Shown here piece by piece: positions 33,180 to 41,958 of a stretch of 64,000 nt of DNA. The stretch lies in NCBI GenBank assembly GCA_947176965.1, contig CAMWSU010000005.1:1-64000 (forward strand). Direction: 5' to 3'. Both the position numbers and the translations under genes were made by a program. The DNA comes from an uncultured Lachnospiraceae bacterium (lineage in GTDB: Bacteria > Bacillota > Clostridia > Lachnospirales > Lachnospiraceae). Within the stretch, counting starts at the first letter, position 1; each line of letters begins with the position of its first letter. The notes beneath the pieces are model-generated. The model was not told where the DNA came from and did not search any database. It saw only the letters and a list, made by a program, of their open reading frames with translations.

Positions 33180-35708
33180 ATGAAAAAAACGATCTTTCAC
33201 GGAATCATCAGCATCGTGACTTTTTTAGCGGCGTTGGTGATCATTAGTAATCTTTTGAATCAGGGAAATACGGATATGACGGAAGAAATGCGTCCGGCAA
33301 GCCTGCCGCTGATCTACATGAATGTGGACGGCGAGCGCGTAAACTGTCTGCATGGCTATCAGGAGCTTCCGCAGCTTTCTTATCTGCGGGAGAGCATTAC
33401 GCCGCTTGGCGATGGCAGGACGCTTTCTTTTGATGTGCAAAAATACGGGCGCAATATCAGTCAGATCTTTTTTGAGGTGCGCAGCGTGGACGGCTCTCGC
33501 CTGGTCGAGGACGGCCGCCTGACAGAGTATACGGAAATAGGGGACGAGATTCATGCGGAGTTTGCGATCAAGGATCTGATAGAGGCGCAGAAGGAATACA
33601 GTCTCATCCTAAAGTTGCAGATAGATACGGAGCAGGAAATCTCCTATACGACGCATATCATCCTTGCTACGGACTATCATGCGCAGGAGAAGATCGCCTT
33701 TGCCCGTGAGTTTTCAGAGCGTACGTTTGACCGCGAGGAAGCGCAGGAGATCATTAAATATCTGGAGTCGAATTCACAGGGAGATAACTCGTCGTTCGGC
33801 GTCGTCAATATTCACAGCAGCTTTAATCAGATCACGTGGGGGTCTCTCGGCGTGAAAAAAGAAACGGAGCCGATTTTTACGCTGCGTGAGCTTGCATCTC
33901 AAACCGCGTCCGTTACGGGAAGTTACATCGTTTCCGTGCCGGAAGGGAAGCAGAAGCATTATTATCGGGTCGAGGAATTCTACCGGCTGCGTTATACGGT
34001 GGACCGCATTTATCTGCTTGATTTTGAGCGCACGATGACGCAGATTTTTGATGAGAAGAACACAAGCGCCTATGTGGGAAATAAGATCGTGCTCGGTATT
34101 CAGGAGGAACCACCGGTGCTTGTCGAGTCCGACGGGGGAAATGTTTTTGCGTTTGTAGATGATAAGGGACTGTATTCGTACAATGTATCCGAGCAGAAAA
34201 TGGCAGTGCTGTATACTTTTCGGGATGATTCGTTTGATGCACGGTGCATGTATGATGCGCATAACTTGAAAATATTAAGCGTTGATGAGACGGGAAATGT
34301 CCGTTTTGTCGTGTACGGTTATATGAACCGGGGGCTTCACGAGGGGAAGATCGGCATTCTGGTGTGCTATTATAACAGTCTGCTCAATACGGTTGAAGAG
34401 GAGATTTATATTCCGTACGATAAGAGTTATGAGATCTTGGAGGCGGAAATGAGCATGCTCTCCTATGTCAGCAGGACAAATGTGTTCTATTTTATCCTGA
34501 ACGGAGACATTTACGCGGTCAGCTTAGACAATCGCAGCTATGAGATCATTGCGCAGAATCTGGAAGTCGGGAGATTTCAGGTTTCGCCCGATCAAAGCTT
34601 TCTTGTCTGGCAGGAGGGAAAGCATGCGGACGCGAGCACCTCGCTTGTGCATATGAATCTCAATACACAGATGCGCAGGAAGATCGATGCGGGAATCGGC
34701 AATTATATCAAACCGATCGGCTTCATGGGCAGCGATCTGATCTATGGCGTGGCGCGCAGCGGGGATGTCTACACGGACAGCTACGGCATCAGCACATTTC
34801 CGATGTATGAGGTCATTATTGTGGACGAGAACGGAACCGTGTTAAAAGAGTACGGCAATGAGGGGATTTATGTGACGGCCGGACAGATCACGGATAACCA
34901 GCTCAATATGTCACGTGTGATAAAAAACGAGGACGGCTCGTATAAGGAGACGGGGGATGATCAGATCATCAACAATATTGAGCAGAAATCAGGGATCAAT
35001 ACGTTAGAAAAGCCTGTCACCGAAAAATATGAGACGATCGTACAGATCGTGGTGAAAAATACGATAGACAATAAGGCGCTTCAGATCCTGACGCCGAAAG
35101 AGGTGCTTTTCGAGGGGAGCAGAACGCTTGCCGTTGCGGAAGACACCGAGATGGAACGCTTTTTTGTATACGCGAAGGACGGTGTGATCGGTATGTATAA
35201 TCATGCTGCGGACGCGATCAATCTTGCCTATGCAAAAATGGGTGTTGTCGTGGATGATACCGGACATTACATCTGGGTGCGCGGAAACCGCCGTACACGC
35301 AATCAGATCATGGCGATCTCGGCGGAAAGTATCAGTGAGACGCGCGGATCGACGGCGGTATGTTTAGATACGCTGCTCGCCAATGAGGGAGTGGCGCGCA
35401 ACAGCCAATATCTGCTGAATGAGGGAGAAACAGTGCTTCAGATCTTGCGGGAGGCGCTTGAAGGCTGCCGTATTTTGGACTTGTCGGAATGCAGTCTGGA
35501 CGCGATTCTCTATTATGTCAATCGGGACATTCCGGTTCTGGCGCTCATGGGGGACAACACCGTGCTGATTGTTGGCTATAACGATTCACAGATCGCCATA
35601 ATGGATCCGAAGTCGGACAGCATCTATAAAAAGAGCTTTTCGGAAGCGGATGAATGGTTTCGCACAAACGGCGCGGTATTCATTTCTTATTTAGAAGAAC
35701 AAGAGTGA
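33180..35708 (+). CDS. Large membrane-anchored hypothetical protein with C39-like C-terminal domain
   Basis: N-terminal TM (IISIVTFLAALVIISNLL), long extracytoplasmic-looking region; C-terminal LDAILYYVNRDIPVLALMGDNTVLIVGYNDSQIAIMDPKSDSIYK resembles C39-like peptidase folds. Confidence 0.75.
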   Translation: MKKTIFHGIISIVTFLAALVIISNLLNQGNTDMTEEMRPASLPLIYMNVDGERVNCLHGYQELPQLSYLRESITPLGDGRTLSFDVQKYGRNISQIFFEVRSVDGSRLVEDGRLTEYTEIGDEIHAEFAIKDLIEAQKEYSLILKLQIDTEQEISYTTHIILATDYHAQEKIAFAREFSERTFDREEAQEIIKYLESNSQGDNSSFGVVNIHSSFNQITWGSLGVKKETEPIFTLRELASQTASVTGSYIVSVPEGKQKHYYRVEEFYRLRYTVDRIYLLDFERTMTQIFDEKNTSAYVGNKIVLGIQEEPPVLVESDGGNVFAFVDDKGLYSYNVSEQKMAVLYTFRDDSFDARCMYDAHNLKILSVDETGNVRFVVYGYMNRGLHEGKIGILVCYYNSLLNTVEEEIYIPYDKSYEILEAEMSMLSYVSRTNVFYFILNGDIYAVSLDNRSYEIIAQNLEVGRFQVSPDQSFLVWQEGKHADASTSLVHMNLNTQMRRKIDAGIGNYIKPIGFMGSDLIYGVARSGDVYTDSYGISTFPMYEVIIVDENGTVLKEYGNEGIYVTAGQITDNQLNMSRVIKNEDGSYKETGDDQIINNIEQKSGINTLEKPVTEKYETIVQIVVKNTIDNKALQILTPKEVLFEGSRTLAVAEDTEMERFFVYAKDGVIGMYNHAADAINLAYAKMGVVVDDTGHYIWVRGNRRTRNQIMAISAESISETRGSTAVCLDTLLANEGVARNSQYLLNEGETVLQILREALEGCRILDLSECSLDAILYYVNRDIPVLALMGDNTVLIVGYNDSQIAIMDPKSDSIYKKSFSEADEWFRTNGAVFISYLEEQE

Positions 35709-35768
35709 AAACAGGCAATCCGATGCGCGGTACGCTTATGACGCATGCGGATATGTCTGTTTTTTTAT
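35709..35768 (+). terminator. Intrinsic terminator
   Basis: aaacaggcaatccgatgcg ... cgcatgcggatatgtctgttttttt long imperfect hairpin with T-run. Confidence 0.7.
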
Positions 35769-35814
35769 AAAAGATCATGAATGCCGGGGAAACGTTGATT
35801 ACAGCAATGTTTCC

Positions 35815-36303
35815 CTAGGACGCCATAAAGATCTGCCGTCTGTATTTTTCAAGGGCAAGAAGCAGAAGCATGCCGAGAACGCCTGCGGACAGGAGTTCGC
35901 CTGCGCCTACGGTGATAAAGGAGAGCCAGACCGGACCGATGCCGTAGGCTGCCTTAATGACAAAGGGGATGACCAATGTATTTGCTACGATCGGAGGAAC
36001 CGGTGCGAGCCATTTTTGCCGGCGCAGCAGATAGGTTCCGACTGCGGCGGCAAGTGTTGTCAGAGAACCGAAAATGATGTCGAGCAGCGCGCCGCCCGCA
36101 AGGATATTGCTGAGCAGACATCCGATAAAGACGCCCGGTATGGCGGATGGAGTAAAATACGGAAGGATGGTCAGAGCCTCTGAGAACCGGATCTGAACCT
36201 GCATGGAGGAAAGCCCAAGTGCTGCGGCAATGAGCGTGAAGACCACATACAGTGCTGCGATCATTGCTGCCTGTGTCAGAAACAGAATACGTTTGTTTTT
36301 CAT
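35815..36303 (-). CDS. queT: QueT family queuosine-precursor transporter
   Basis: Multi-TM: AAMIAALYVVFTLIAAALGLSSMQVQIRFSEALTILPYFTPSAIPGVFIGCLLSN. Confidence 0.92.
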   Translation of the reverse strand: MKNKRILFLTQAAMIAALYVVFTLIAAALGLSSMQVQIRFSEALTILPYFTPSAIPGVFIGCLLSNILAGGALLDIIFGSLTTLAAAVGTYLLRRQKWLAPVPPIVANTLVIPFVIKAAYGIGPVWLSFITVGAGELLSAGVLGMLLLLALEKYRRQIFMAS

Positions 36304-36311
36304 ATGAAATT

Positions 36312-36355
36312 CTCCTTTAGTTTTGTTTTACGTCAGGAAGGTCTCGAACTGACGT
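36312..36355 (-). promoter_or_regulatory. Candidate preQ1-I riboswitch in the queT leader
   Basis: Minus strand ACGTCAG-TTCGAGACCTTC-CTGACGT-AAAACAAAACTAAAGGAG: P1 stem, C-containing loop, A-rich tail ending in the RBS; loop CCTT can pair with AAGG as P2. Confidence 0.75.
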
Positions 36356-36388
36356 TAATTCTTAATATACGGGAAATTCCTCAGTCCC

Positions 36389-36510
36389 AAAAGAACGCTT
36401 TGCGCTCTTTTTTTACTTATAGGAAATTTCGCAGTGCCAGAAGAATTCCCGAAGGTGAATTCAAAAGAAATGCCTTCGGCATTTCTTTGAAAGAACGCTT
36501 CGCGTTCTTT
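36389..36510. repeat. Array of intergenic hairpin modules
   Basis: AAAGAACGCtttGCGCTCTTT; GAATTCccgaaggtGAATTC; AAAGAAATGCCttcGGCATTTCTTT (36464-36488); AAAGAACGCttcGCGTTCTTT (36490-36510). Confidence 0.75.
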
Positions 36511-36538
36511 TTTAGGGCGCGTACCTTATCCTGAACCC

Positions 36539-36578
36539 TAAGCAATCCCGCGAACAAGTCTGTTCGCGGGATTGCTTA
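36539..36578. repeat. Perfect 18 bp-stem hairpin with tetraloop
   Basis: TAAGCAATCCCGCGAACA-agtc-TGTTCGCGGGATTGCTTA. Confidence 0.85.
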
Positions 36579-36582
36579 GAAT

Positions 36583-36813
36583 TCAGTAATGATATTCTCT
36601 GGGCTGGTAGAAGAAATTCTGCATCTTACGATCGGGACCGTAAACGGTCGTCAGACAATGCAGAGGGACAGCTTCGTATTCCTGCGCCGCATGCTCTAAT
36701 GTTGTCGAAAACGACCGCTCAGATTTTTTGCGCCTGGGATACGGATGAGAAGAAGGCTGTCTGTCCCGTTTGGTTCTACCCACTTCGGAAACCATCATTA
36801 CCGCGTTCACCAT
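36583..36813 (-). CDS. Small hypothetical protein, possibly N-terminally extended to ~36846 with a non-standard start
   Basis: 76 aa ORF ending 4 nt before the perfect hairpin (minus direction); AAGGAGG lies upstream of an in-frame ATC ATC GCA GTA AAC extension. Confidence 0.45.
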   Translation of the reverse strand: MVNAVMMVSEVGRTKRDRQPSSHPYPRRKKSERSFSTTLEHAAQEYEAVPLHCLTTVYGPDRKMQNFFYQPREYHY

Positions 36814-36985
36814 GAAAATACCTGAAATTCCGTTTACTGCGATGATCCCTCCTTGGATGCGTATTTCAACAGTGTATAACGCCGATATGAAATTTTCTTC
36901 TCACTATATATTTCGTCCTGCCATGCCTGATTGTTTAGATTCGTTGCAAAACTCTTTTCCACATATTAGGAAATTTCTTAAATGT

Positions 36986-37040
36986 AAAGAATTTGCGTAA
37001 GCAAATTCTTTGAAAGAGTTCCGCATCGGCGGAACTCTTT
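36986..37040. repeat. Two hairpin modules at the 3' end of prs
   Basis: AAAGAATTTGCgtaaGCAAATTCTTT and AAAGAGTTCCGCatcgGCGGAACTCTTT. Confidence 0.75.
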
Positions 37041-37041
37041 T

Positions 37042-38229
37042 TTATGCCCTGTCCGCCTTGTATTTTGTAAGAAGTGCCTGAATACGATCGTTCGGATTTA
37101 AGAGATCGCTGATGGAAGAATCGTGATTCAGGGTGTCGATCAAATAGGCAATATATTTGCTCAAATCGCAATTGATATAGTACGGTTTAGAGAGCAGCTC
37201 GGGTGTCTGGTAGATCAGGTTCGTTGTCAGCACCTTATCAATGATACCATTCTCGTAAGCCGTATCAAATTTGGCAAGACCGTTTGTGAAAAGACCAAAG
37301 GTGGAGAACACAAAAATGCGTCCCGCCTTGCGTTTTTTCAGTTCGGTTGCAACATCAAGCATGCTGTCACCGGAGGAGATCATGTCGTCAATGATGATCA
37401 TATCCTTGTTCTCAACGTCTGTGCCGAGGAATTCATGCGCAACGATCGGATTTTTGCCGTTGACGATCTGCGTATAGTCCCGCCGTTTGTAGAACATGCC
37501 CATATCGAGTCCGAGCACATTCGCAATATAGATGGCGCGGCTCATACCGCCCTCATCGGGGCTGATGACCATCATGTGATCGGAGTCGATCTTCAGATCA
37601 TCCACATTGCGGAGCAGTCCCTTGATAAATTGATAAGCGGGCTGTACGGTTTCAAAGCCGTGAAGCGGGATGGCATTCTGCACGCGCGGGTCATGCGCGT
37701 CAAATGTGATGATGTTGTCCACGCCCATGGCCACAAGTTCCTGAAGCGCAAGGGCGCAGTCAAGAGACTCGCGGGAGGTTCGTTTATGCTGTCTGCTCTC
37801 ATAGAGGAACGGCATGATCACGGTGATCCGCCTTGCCTTTCCTCCCACGGCAGCTATGATGCGTTTCAAATCCTGAAAATGGTCGTCGGGAGACATATGA
37901 TTTTCATAGCCGCACAATGGATAGGTCAGACTGTAATTGGCGACGTCCACGAGAAGATACAGGTCTGTTCCACGGACGGATTCCGTGATCACGCCCTTTG
38001 CCTCGCCGGAACCGAAGCGGGGCACCCGCGCACCCAAAATATAAGAATCACGCTGATAGCCTGCGAAGGCAAGAGAGTCCTTGTGCTCGCTTTCGCGCTC
38101 CGTTCGCCATCTCACCAGGTAGTAATCCACCTTTTCGCCGAGGGATTTGCAGCCCTCAAGCGGGATGATGCCGAGAGAGCCGACGGGAATGGTTTCGAGA
38201 TTTCTTTTTTCCTCTCGCTTCGTAGTCAT
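37042..38229 (-). CDS. prs: Ribose-phosphate pyrophosphokinase (divergent, long form)
   Basis: FDAHDPRVQNAIP, VISPDEGGMSRA, YKRRDY, MIIIDDMISSGDSMLDVA. ATG at 38229 gives ~395 aa. Confidence 0.9.
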   Translation of the reverse strand: MTTKREEKRNLETIPVGSLGIIPLEGCKSLGEKVDYYLVRWRTERESEHKDSLAFAGYQRDSYILGARVPRFGSGEAKGVITESVRGTDLYLLVDVANYSLTYPLCGYENHMSPDDHFQDLKRIIAAVGGKARRITVIMPFLYESRQHKRTSRESLDCALALQELVAMGVDNIITFDAHDPRVQNAIPLHGFETVQPAYQFIKGLLRNVDDLKIDSDHMMVISPDEGGMSRAIYIANVLGLDMGMFYKRRDYTQIVNGKNPIVAHEFLGTDVENKDMIIIDDMISSGDSMLDVATELKKRKAGRIFVFSTFGLFTNGLAKFDTAYENGIIDKVLTTNLIYQTPELLSKPYYINCDLSKYIAYLIDTLNHDSSISDLLNPNDRIQALLTKYKADRA

Positions 38230-38237
38230 GAAAAGCC

Positions 38238-39209
38238 TCACTTTCTGGATAGTTGTCTTTTTTTGTACATTCTGATGTCGGGACCGCTTAATTTGCATAC
38301 CTCATAGTTGCTCATGATCCGTGAAAATATGCGCTCGGAATAGCGGTCAGTCAGTTCCTGCAGGGAAAGATTGGTGGAGATCACCGTTGCTTTTTTCCGG
38401 ATATGCCGCTCGTTTAAGCAGGAAAACAACTGCGTAGCGACAAAGGAATTGGTAAGCTCCGTTCCGAGATCGTCGATGATGAGAAGATCACATTGGAACA
38501 GATCGTCCAGAAGACCGGAAAGCTCTCCGCGGTTTTCACGCTGGAAAGTATATCGCGATAATTCGTTAAACAATCTTGTCGCACTGAAATAGATGACCAG
38601 ATTGCCTTTTTCAATCAGCTCTTTCGCAACGCAGCCAGAGAGAAAGGATTTCCCCGTCCCTACTGTACCATAAAAAAAGAGATTGTGGTAGTCAGAATTG
38701 AAGTTCCGTATAAAATTCCTGCAGGTCGTCACGGCATTTTGAAAGCGCGTTAAGTCCTCGCCCTCATAAAATTCGTAGGAAAGTGCGTCAAAATTATCTT
38801 GCTTCAGAAGCTCGCGTATACCGGACTGCTCATATAAAAGAGTAACGGACGCCTGACGAAAGCAGGCGCATTTGACACCGTTTATGTAGCCGGTGTCCTT
38901 ACAGTGCGGGCAGGTATAGTGTATGGAAAGATAGTCTGCGGGATAGCCCTTTCGGGAGAGCAGATTTGCTTTTTTTGCTCTGATCAGTTCGATGTCTTCG
39001 GAAATACGCCGCGCATCTTCGCTTTGTTCGCTCAGCAGACAGTCCGCTTTTTTCAAAAAGAGAGCGGACTCCTCGCGCTCAAGCGCTTCATACTCGGGAA
39101 GCGCCTCGCGGACGTCGGCAAGACGGGCGTCACGCTCGCGCCGGTGCGCAAGCTGCCGCTCGTCATAAATCCTGATGATAGAATCATATTGGGAATTGGA
39201 TAGTGCCAC
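38238..39209 (-). CDS. DnaI/DnaC-like helicase loader AAA+ ATPase
   Basis: CPHCKDTGYINGVKCACFRQ Zn-binding N-terminus; FYGTVGTGKSFLSGCVAKEL Walker A; LLIIDDLGTE Walker B. Confidence 0.93.
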   Translation of the reverse strand: MALSNSQYDSIIRIYDERQLAHRRERDARLADVREALPEYEALEREESALFLKKADCLLSEQSEDARRISEDIELIRAKKANLLSRKGYPADYLSIHYTCPHCKDTGYINGVKCACFRQASVTLLYEQSGIRELLKQDNFDALSYEFYEGEDLTRFQNAVTTCRNFIRNFNSDYHNLFFYGTVGTGKSFLSGCVAKELIEKGNLVIYFSATRLFNELSRYTFQRENRGELSGLLDDLFQCDLLIIDDLGTELTNSFVATQLFSCLNERHIRKKATVISTNLSLQELTDRYSERIFSRIMSNYEVCKLSGPDIRMYKKRQLSRK

Positions 39210-39220
39210 AAAAAGCCTCC

Positions 39221-40285
39221 TTAGTTGCTCACGATCTCTTTTTCCAGCTCGTCGAAGTCATAGGTGTTCTGCCGGAACTGATTAAAGTGATTCGGGCCTC
39301 CGCCGCTGTGGGAGGTACTGCTGTTCACCGCCGCAGTCGAAGATAAGCGGTGCGATTGATCCAGCGCGGAAATATCCGCCTTGCTCTGCACGTTTTGTTT
39401 GCGCCAGCTGGAAAGAATCCCATCGGCATATTCAAAGCGGTGCTTATCGGTTGCCAGCACCGTGCGGTCGCACGCCTCGGTAATGATGTCGAGCGAAAAA
39501 GCATAATCTTTTGTCCATTTGCGGATATAAGAAACTTCACGCTCTGTCGGAGCGCCCGTCTTGCCGAGCGCGCGCATGACGCCGTACACAGTGCGGTCAT
39601 ATCGTGCGCAGTAGCGCGCGGCTTCCTTTGGCGATGTGATCCGGTTCTCCGCCCATGTGATGCCGACGCGTTCAATATAGCGGAAGTCCTTTTTATCGCG
39701 TTCCACGCAGTACTGGATCAGATAGTCGATCAGATCGTTGGAAAAGTGCAGCGTGTCTGACAAAAAAAGAATGGTCGCGATGTTGGACTGAGAGAGCGGT
39801 CTGCCGATGTAGGTCTGAATGGCAAACATGAGCTGCTTTGTCTCCTCGCGTTTTTGGAACGCACTCAGCCTGTCAAGCGAATAGACAGGTTTTTCGAAAG
39901 AGGGAGTCTCCTCCGCTTTTTCCGGTACAGCGTTTTTATGTATGGCAATAATCTCTGCGCCGGACGTCTGCCTGCTGCTGTCGGATGTCTCAAAAAGATG
40001 CTCAATGCGGATGCCGCAGATGTTTTTGTTCTCGTCGTAGCGCAAAGAGATCAGGTGTTTTTTTTCCCAGTAACGGAGCGCGCGTTTCACGTCCTGCTCC
40101 GTATAATTAAACACATCCGCAATATCGGAGATGCCCGTAGTCTTATGCGCACTCATCATGCGCAAGAGGTAGAGATAAATCTTGATCTGCGCATCGTTTG
40201 CCTCTGCTAAATATTCGTCGATAAAACGATTCGGAACCAGCGTGTGGCTGATGTAATTGTCCTGAGAAACCGTAAAAGTGTTCAT
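39221..40285 (-). CDS. DnaD domain replication-initiation protein
   Basis: Winged-helix N-terminus (FIDEYLAEANDAQIKIYLYLLRMM...TGISDIADVFNYTEQDVKRALRYWEKKHLISL) and DnaD-like C-terminal segment; adjacent to dnaI-like gene. Confidence 0.9.
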   Translation of the reverse strand: MNTFTVSQDNYISHTLVPNRFIDEYLAEANDAQIKIYLYLLRMMSAHKTTGISDIADVFNYTEQDVKRALRYWEKKHLISLRYDENKNICGIRIEHLFETSDSSRQTSGAEIIAIHKNAVPEKAEETPSFEKPVYSLDRLSAFQKREETKQLMFAIQTYIGRPLSQSNIATILFLSDTLHFSNDLIDYLIQYCVERDKKDFRYIERVGITWAENRITSPKEAARYCARYDRTVYGVMRALGKTGAPTEREVSYIRKWTKDYAFSLDIITEACDRTVLATDKHRFEYADGILSSWRKQNVQSKADISALDQSHRLSSTAAVNSSTSHSGGGPNHFNQFRQNTYDFDELEKEIVSN

Positions 40286-40378
40286 TGTATCACCTGCGTC
40301 ATATTATGATAGGGAAACGCTGATGAAAGCGTTTCCTGCATCGGAAGCTCGTATTCATTTGTTAATTGGAAACGAGCC

Positions 40379-40387
40379 TAGTATAGC
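40379..40387 (-). promoter_or_regulatory. Extended -10 promoter candidate for dnaD-dnaI
   Basis: Minus strand TGCTATACT, ~95 nt upstream of the dnaD start. Confidence 0.5.
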
Positions 40388-40463
40388 ACAGCGCGGAAAA
40401 AATAGAAACAGGCAAATTGACGAAATAAAAACGGCACTTTCAGATACTGGCCAATGTGAAAAA

Positions 40464-40578
40464 TGTGGATAATGTGGATGGGGCGCCGGCTTGTCCGAAG
40501 ACAGGGGGGCGGACGAAAAAAATATCCACATCTTTCCGCAGCAGTTTTTGCCGAAAAAAATGTGGATATTGTGGATGA
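40464..40578. promoter_or_regulatory. DnaA-box cluster
   Basis: TGTGGATAA (40464), TGTGGATGG (40473), ATATCCACA (40522), TGTGGATAT (40561), TGTGGATGA (40570): five boxes sharing the TGTGGAT core, two tandem pairs with one inverted. Confidence 0.75.
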
Positions 40579-41958
40579 TCAATTTTTTAGGAGCATTTCG
40601 CCGATTTTTACAACATCTCCGGCCCCCATAGTTATCAACAAATCCCCGTTTATGCAATTTTCTCGGACGAACTGTGCGATTTTGGAAAAATCTCCCGGAC
40701 AGTCACAGGACGCTTGAAGCGCCAGTAATTCTTCCCGGAGCGTCTCCGAGCTGATCCCGAGGGTGTCTGTCTCCCGGGCGGGAAAAATATCCGCAAGGAT
40801 GACATGATCGGCAAGGGAGAGTGCCTGTGCAAATTCTTTTAAGAATGTTTTGGTGCGCGTGTAGGTATGGGGCTGAAAAATGCACCAAAGCCGGTTATGC
40901 GGATAATGTGCCGCAGCGCGCAGGGTTGCAGTAATTTCTGTCGGATGATGCGCATAATCATCTATTATAGTAACACCGTTTAAGACGCCCTTGTGTTCAA
41001 AGCGGCGGCTTGTTCCGGAAAAGTCGCAGAGAGCCTGTGAAGCGGTCTCATCGGAAATGCCGAGCACATCGGCAAGCGCGAGCGCGGCGAGGGAATTTAA
41101 GACATTATGCTCGCCGGGAACATGCAGGGTAATGGGCAGCTCTGCCCGATCTTTGCGGACAAGCGTATAGGAGGCGTGCCCGTATTCATCGTAGGTTAGC
41201 GCACGGTAGGAATAGTCACAGGAGGCATTGTCGCCGAATGTGACGACCCGACAGGAAAGACCCTGCGTCAGCTCTTCATAACCGGGAATGGCAGCGTGGA
41301 TGATCAATACGCCATCGGAGGGTAGAAGGGACGCGAAACGGTGGAAGGAGTCGCGGATCTCTTCAATGTCATGGAAGAAATCCATGTGATCCTCCTCTAC
41401 ATTGAGGATAATGCCGATGCGCGGGAAAAAGCTCAAAAAACTATTGGTATATTCACATGCTTCGGTCAAAAAAATGTCGGAATGACCGATGCGGAAATTC
41501 GAACCGGTTTCTTTTAAGATGCCGCCGATGGAGATGGTCGGATCGGTATCGGCATGCAGCAGGATGGACGAGATCATGGATGTCGTTGTTGTCTTGCCGT
41601 GCGTGCCGCTGACAGCGATGGAGGCGGGATAACATTTCATGATCTGCCCAAGCAGCTGTGCGCGTGTCAGCATGGGAAGTCCTGCCTCCTTTGCCGCTGC
41701 AAATTCGGGGTTATCCGCATGAATCGCCGCGGTATACACAACGAGCTTAGGCGCGGGAGAAAGATTTGCCGCGCACTGTCCGATGTGAATGACCGCACCT
41801 TTTTCTGCAAGTTTATCGGTGAGTGCGGAGGCTTTCGAATCCGAGCCGGATACGTGAAACCCTTTGGCAAGCAGAAGCTCGGCAATTCCGCTCATGCTGA
41901 TACCGCCGATACCGATAAAATGAATATGAATGGGAGACTGAAAATCAATTTGATACAT
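40579..41958 (-). CDS. murC: UDP-N-acetylmuramate--L-alanine ligase
   Basis: HFIGIGGISMSGIAELLLAKGFHVSGSD, VSGTHGKTTTTSMISSIL, DDYAHHPTEI. Confidence 0.97.
   Translation of the reverse strand: MYQIDFQSPIHIHFIGIGGISMSGIAELLLAKGFHVSGSDSKASALTDKLAEKGAVIHIGQCAANLSPAPKLVVYTAAIHADNPEFAAAKEAGLPMLTRAQLLGQIMKCYPASIAVSGTHGKTTTTSMISSILLHADTDPTISIGGILKETGSNFRIGHSDIFLTEACEYTNSFLSFFPRIGIILNVEEDHMDFFHDIEEIRDSFHRFASLLPSDGVLIIHAAIPGYEELTQGLSCRVVTFGDNASCDYSYRALTYDEYGHASYTLVRKDRAELPITLHVPGEHNVLNSLAALALADVLGISDETASQALCDFSGTSRRFEHKGVLNGVTIIDDYAHHPTEITATLRAAAHYPHNRLWCIFQPHTYTRTKTFLKEFAQALSLADHVILADIFPARETDTLGISSETLREELLALQASCDCPGDFSKIAQFVRENCINGDLLITMGAGDVVKIGEMLLKN

Noticed and set aside
37123-38307. 394-aa plus-strand ORF antisense to prs
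   Set aside because: Mirror ORF of a well-supported prs gene; no recognisable domain.
40464-40578. DnaA-box cluster as the chromosomal origin itself
   Set aside because: No dnaA/dnaN nearby and no clear DUE in the short gap; called a DnaA-binding cluster only.
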